Notes under the pieces: model-generated
What the model was told of the DNA's origin: nothing
The model's input: the letters and a program-made list of their open reading frames with translations, nothing else
Database searches by the model: none
Source: Symbiodinium natans
Taxonomy: Eukaryota > Sar > Dinophyceae > Suessiales > Symbiodiniaceae
NCBI GenBank assembly: GCA_905221605.1
Contig: CAJNDS010002464.1
Location: 148,501 to 212,500, forward strand
Direction of reading: 5' to 3'
DNA length: 64,000 nt
Position numbers and translations under genes: made by a program
In this document: positions 63,098 to 64,000 of the stretch, in pieces
Numbering within the stretch: position 1 is the first letter of the stretch
Layout: each line of letters starts with the position of its first letter

Positions 63098-63157
63098 CAT
63101 CGGATTCAGTCTGCGGGAGCTGAACTCTGAGGCCAGTGCAGTCGTGCTCGTGCTGCG
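63098..63157 (+). CDS. Candidate exon
   Basis: Acceptor AAACCCTAG (mutated C-strand unit), then IGFSLRELNSEASAVVLVL, then donor GTCTAG. 60 bases. It may continue the gene of 62722-62807 beyond the window. Confidence 0.45.
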
Positions 63158-63234
63158 GTCTAGGGTCTCGGGTGTAGGGTTTGTCTGAGGGGTTTAGGGT
63201 TCAGGGTTCAGGGTTTAGGGTTTAGGGTCTAGGT

Positions 63235-63370
63235 AGTTATATGGGCCCTTAATATGGTCCCCTTCCTCCATTAGGGGGTTCTGAAGTATGGGCCCTTGGG
63301 TTGCAAAGGGTATACACGGGGCAGAAGTCCCCTGTTAGGGGCCCGTACTAAGGGGCCATGCATCTACCCT
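63235..63370. mobile_element. Family D element, larger copy
   Basis: ATATGGGCCCTTAATATGGT..CCTCCATTAGGGGG and inverse CCCCTGTTAGGGGCCCGTAC. Imperfect hairpin of about 130 bases. Confidence 0.45.
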
Positions 63371-64000
63371 AAGAGTTTGGGAGGCTTTCAGGAATGGGGG
63401 TTTAAGAGTTTTGGAGGTTTTGTGAATGTCAGGGGGTTCCCGGATTTCGGGCTGCCCTAGTACTAGAGGAGTCGGAATAGTCACTAATAATATTCCTTAT
63501 TGTCCCTTCGTAGTTATACTGCAATCGCCCCCAAAACCCGACTCGAATTATTCAGGCTCCTACAGTAGAGAGCAGAGAGTCCGGGGTCGGGGTTTTAGGG
63601 TTTAGGGTTTAGGGTTAGGGTTTAGGTTTAGGGTTTAGGTTTAGGGTTTAGGGTTTAGGGCTTTCTCCTGCACGCCGCGTGTCTCTAGGAGTCCCGATGT
63701 GTCCGAACATTGGGAAGTAGGGGTTTGGGTTTACTGCTCAAGGCACCCCTACCTGTGAGGGTTTAGGGTTTAGGGTTTAGGGTTTAGGGTTTAGGGTTTA
63801 GGGTTTAGGTTTAGGGGTTTAGGGTTTCATAAAACATGAAACCCTAACCCTAACCCCCTAAACCCTAAACCCTAAGCCCCTACTTACACCCCCAAACGCA
63901 CAGCCCCACATGTCGGAACCTTTGGACTTCGGGGGAATGCAGCGACGGTCTTGAAAGACCAGCCCTCACAGCCGTGCGCTGCGTGGGTGCGAGGAAAGGT

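Overview
This window looks like nuclear DNA from a microbial eukaryote with a large, repeat-rich genome. The telomere-type heptamer TTTAGGG/CCCTAAA occurs here as roughly a hundred separate interstitial tracts, in both orientations, over most of 64 kb. Between the tracts lie short islands of unique sequence (about 50-350 bases) that read as exons with GT-AG splice sites. There is no prokaryotic gene layout, and I saw no rRNA or tRNA gene. TTTAGGG telomeres are known from green algae and plants, dinoflagellates, perkinsids and chromerids. I favour a large-genome alga or protist of that kind but cannot name it.

Layout. 0-15 kb: exon islands mostly on the minus strand, with dense telomere-like tracts and short inverted-repeat elements; an (AATAATAAC)n microsatellite lies at 8.93-9.35 kb. 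15.4-16.5 kb: plus-strand exons. 16.6-19.6 kb: mixed strands, including a small two-exon plus-strand gene (17738-18196) and the 3' end of a minus-strand gene (19352-19563). 19.8-20.1 kb: a TTTTGGGG-like array. 20.1-22.7 kb: plus-strand multi-exon genes ending at 22680. 22.7-34 kb: microsatellites, mobile elements and exons on both strands. 34.1-36.2 kb: an AGAGAAG satellite, a G-rich VNTR and AT-rich repeats. 36.3-43.9 kb: diverged telomere-like DNA with plus-strand exons resembling cysteine-rich GLG1 repeats. 44-54.2 kb: a block almost free of the heptamer, with an AT-rich higher-order satellite, a 116-bp satellite, a CRISPR-like spaced array and about 3 kb of unique AT-rich DNA. 54.2-64 kb: telomere tracts again, with a plus-strand series of small exons encoding a basic coiled-coil protein and then a membrane-segment exon and an acidic tail.

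The main observation is that many heptamer tracts sit exactly where introns should be. In the G-strand orientation the repeat supplies its own splice sites: GTTTAG is a donor and TTTAG an acceptor. At least eight tracts can be removed as GT-AG introns with matching codon phase; the cleanest is 62 bases of pure repeat (11824-11885). The same tracts also interrupt short inverted-repeat elements near the centre of their hairpins. Together this suggests that telomere-repeat insertion is an ongoing source of new introns in this genome, probably through break repair.

Many islands are open on both strands because the DNA is GC-balanced, so strand and exon limits are inferred except where noted. All exon calls are by eye; no transcript or homology search was available.
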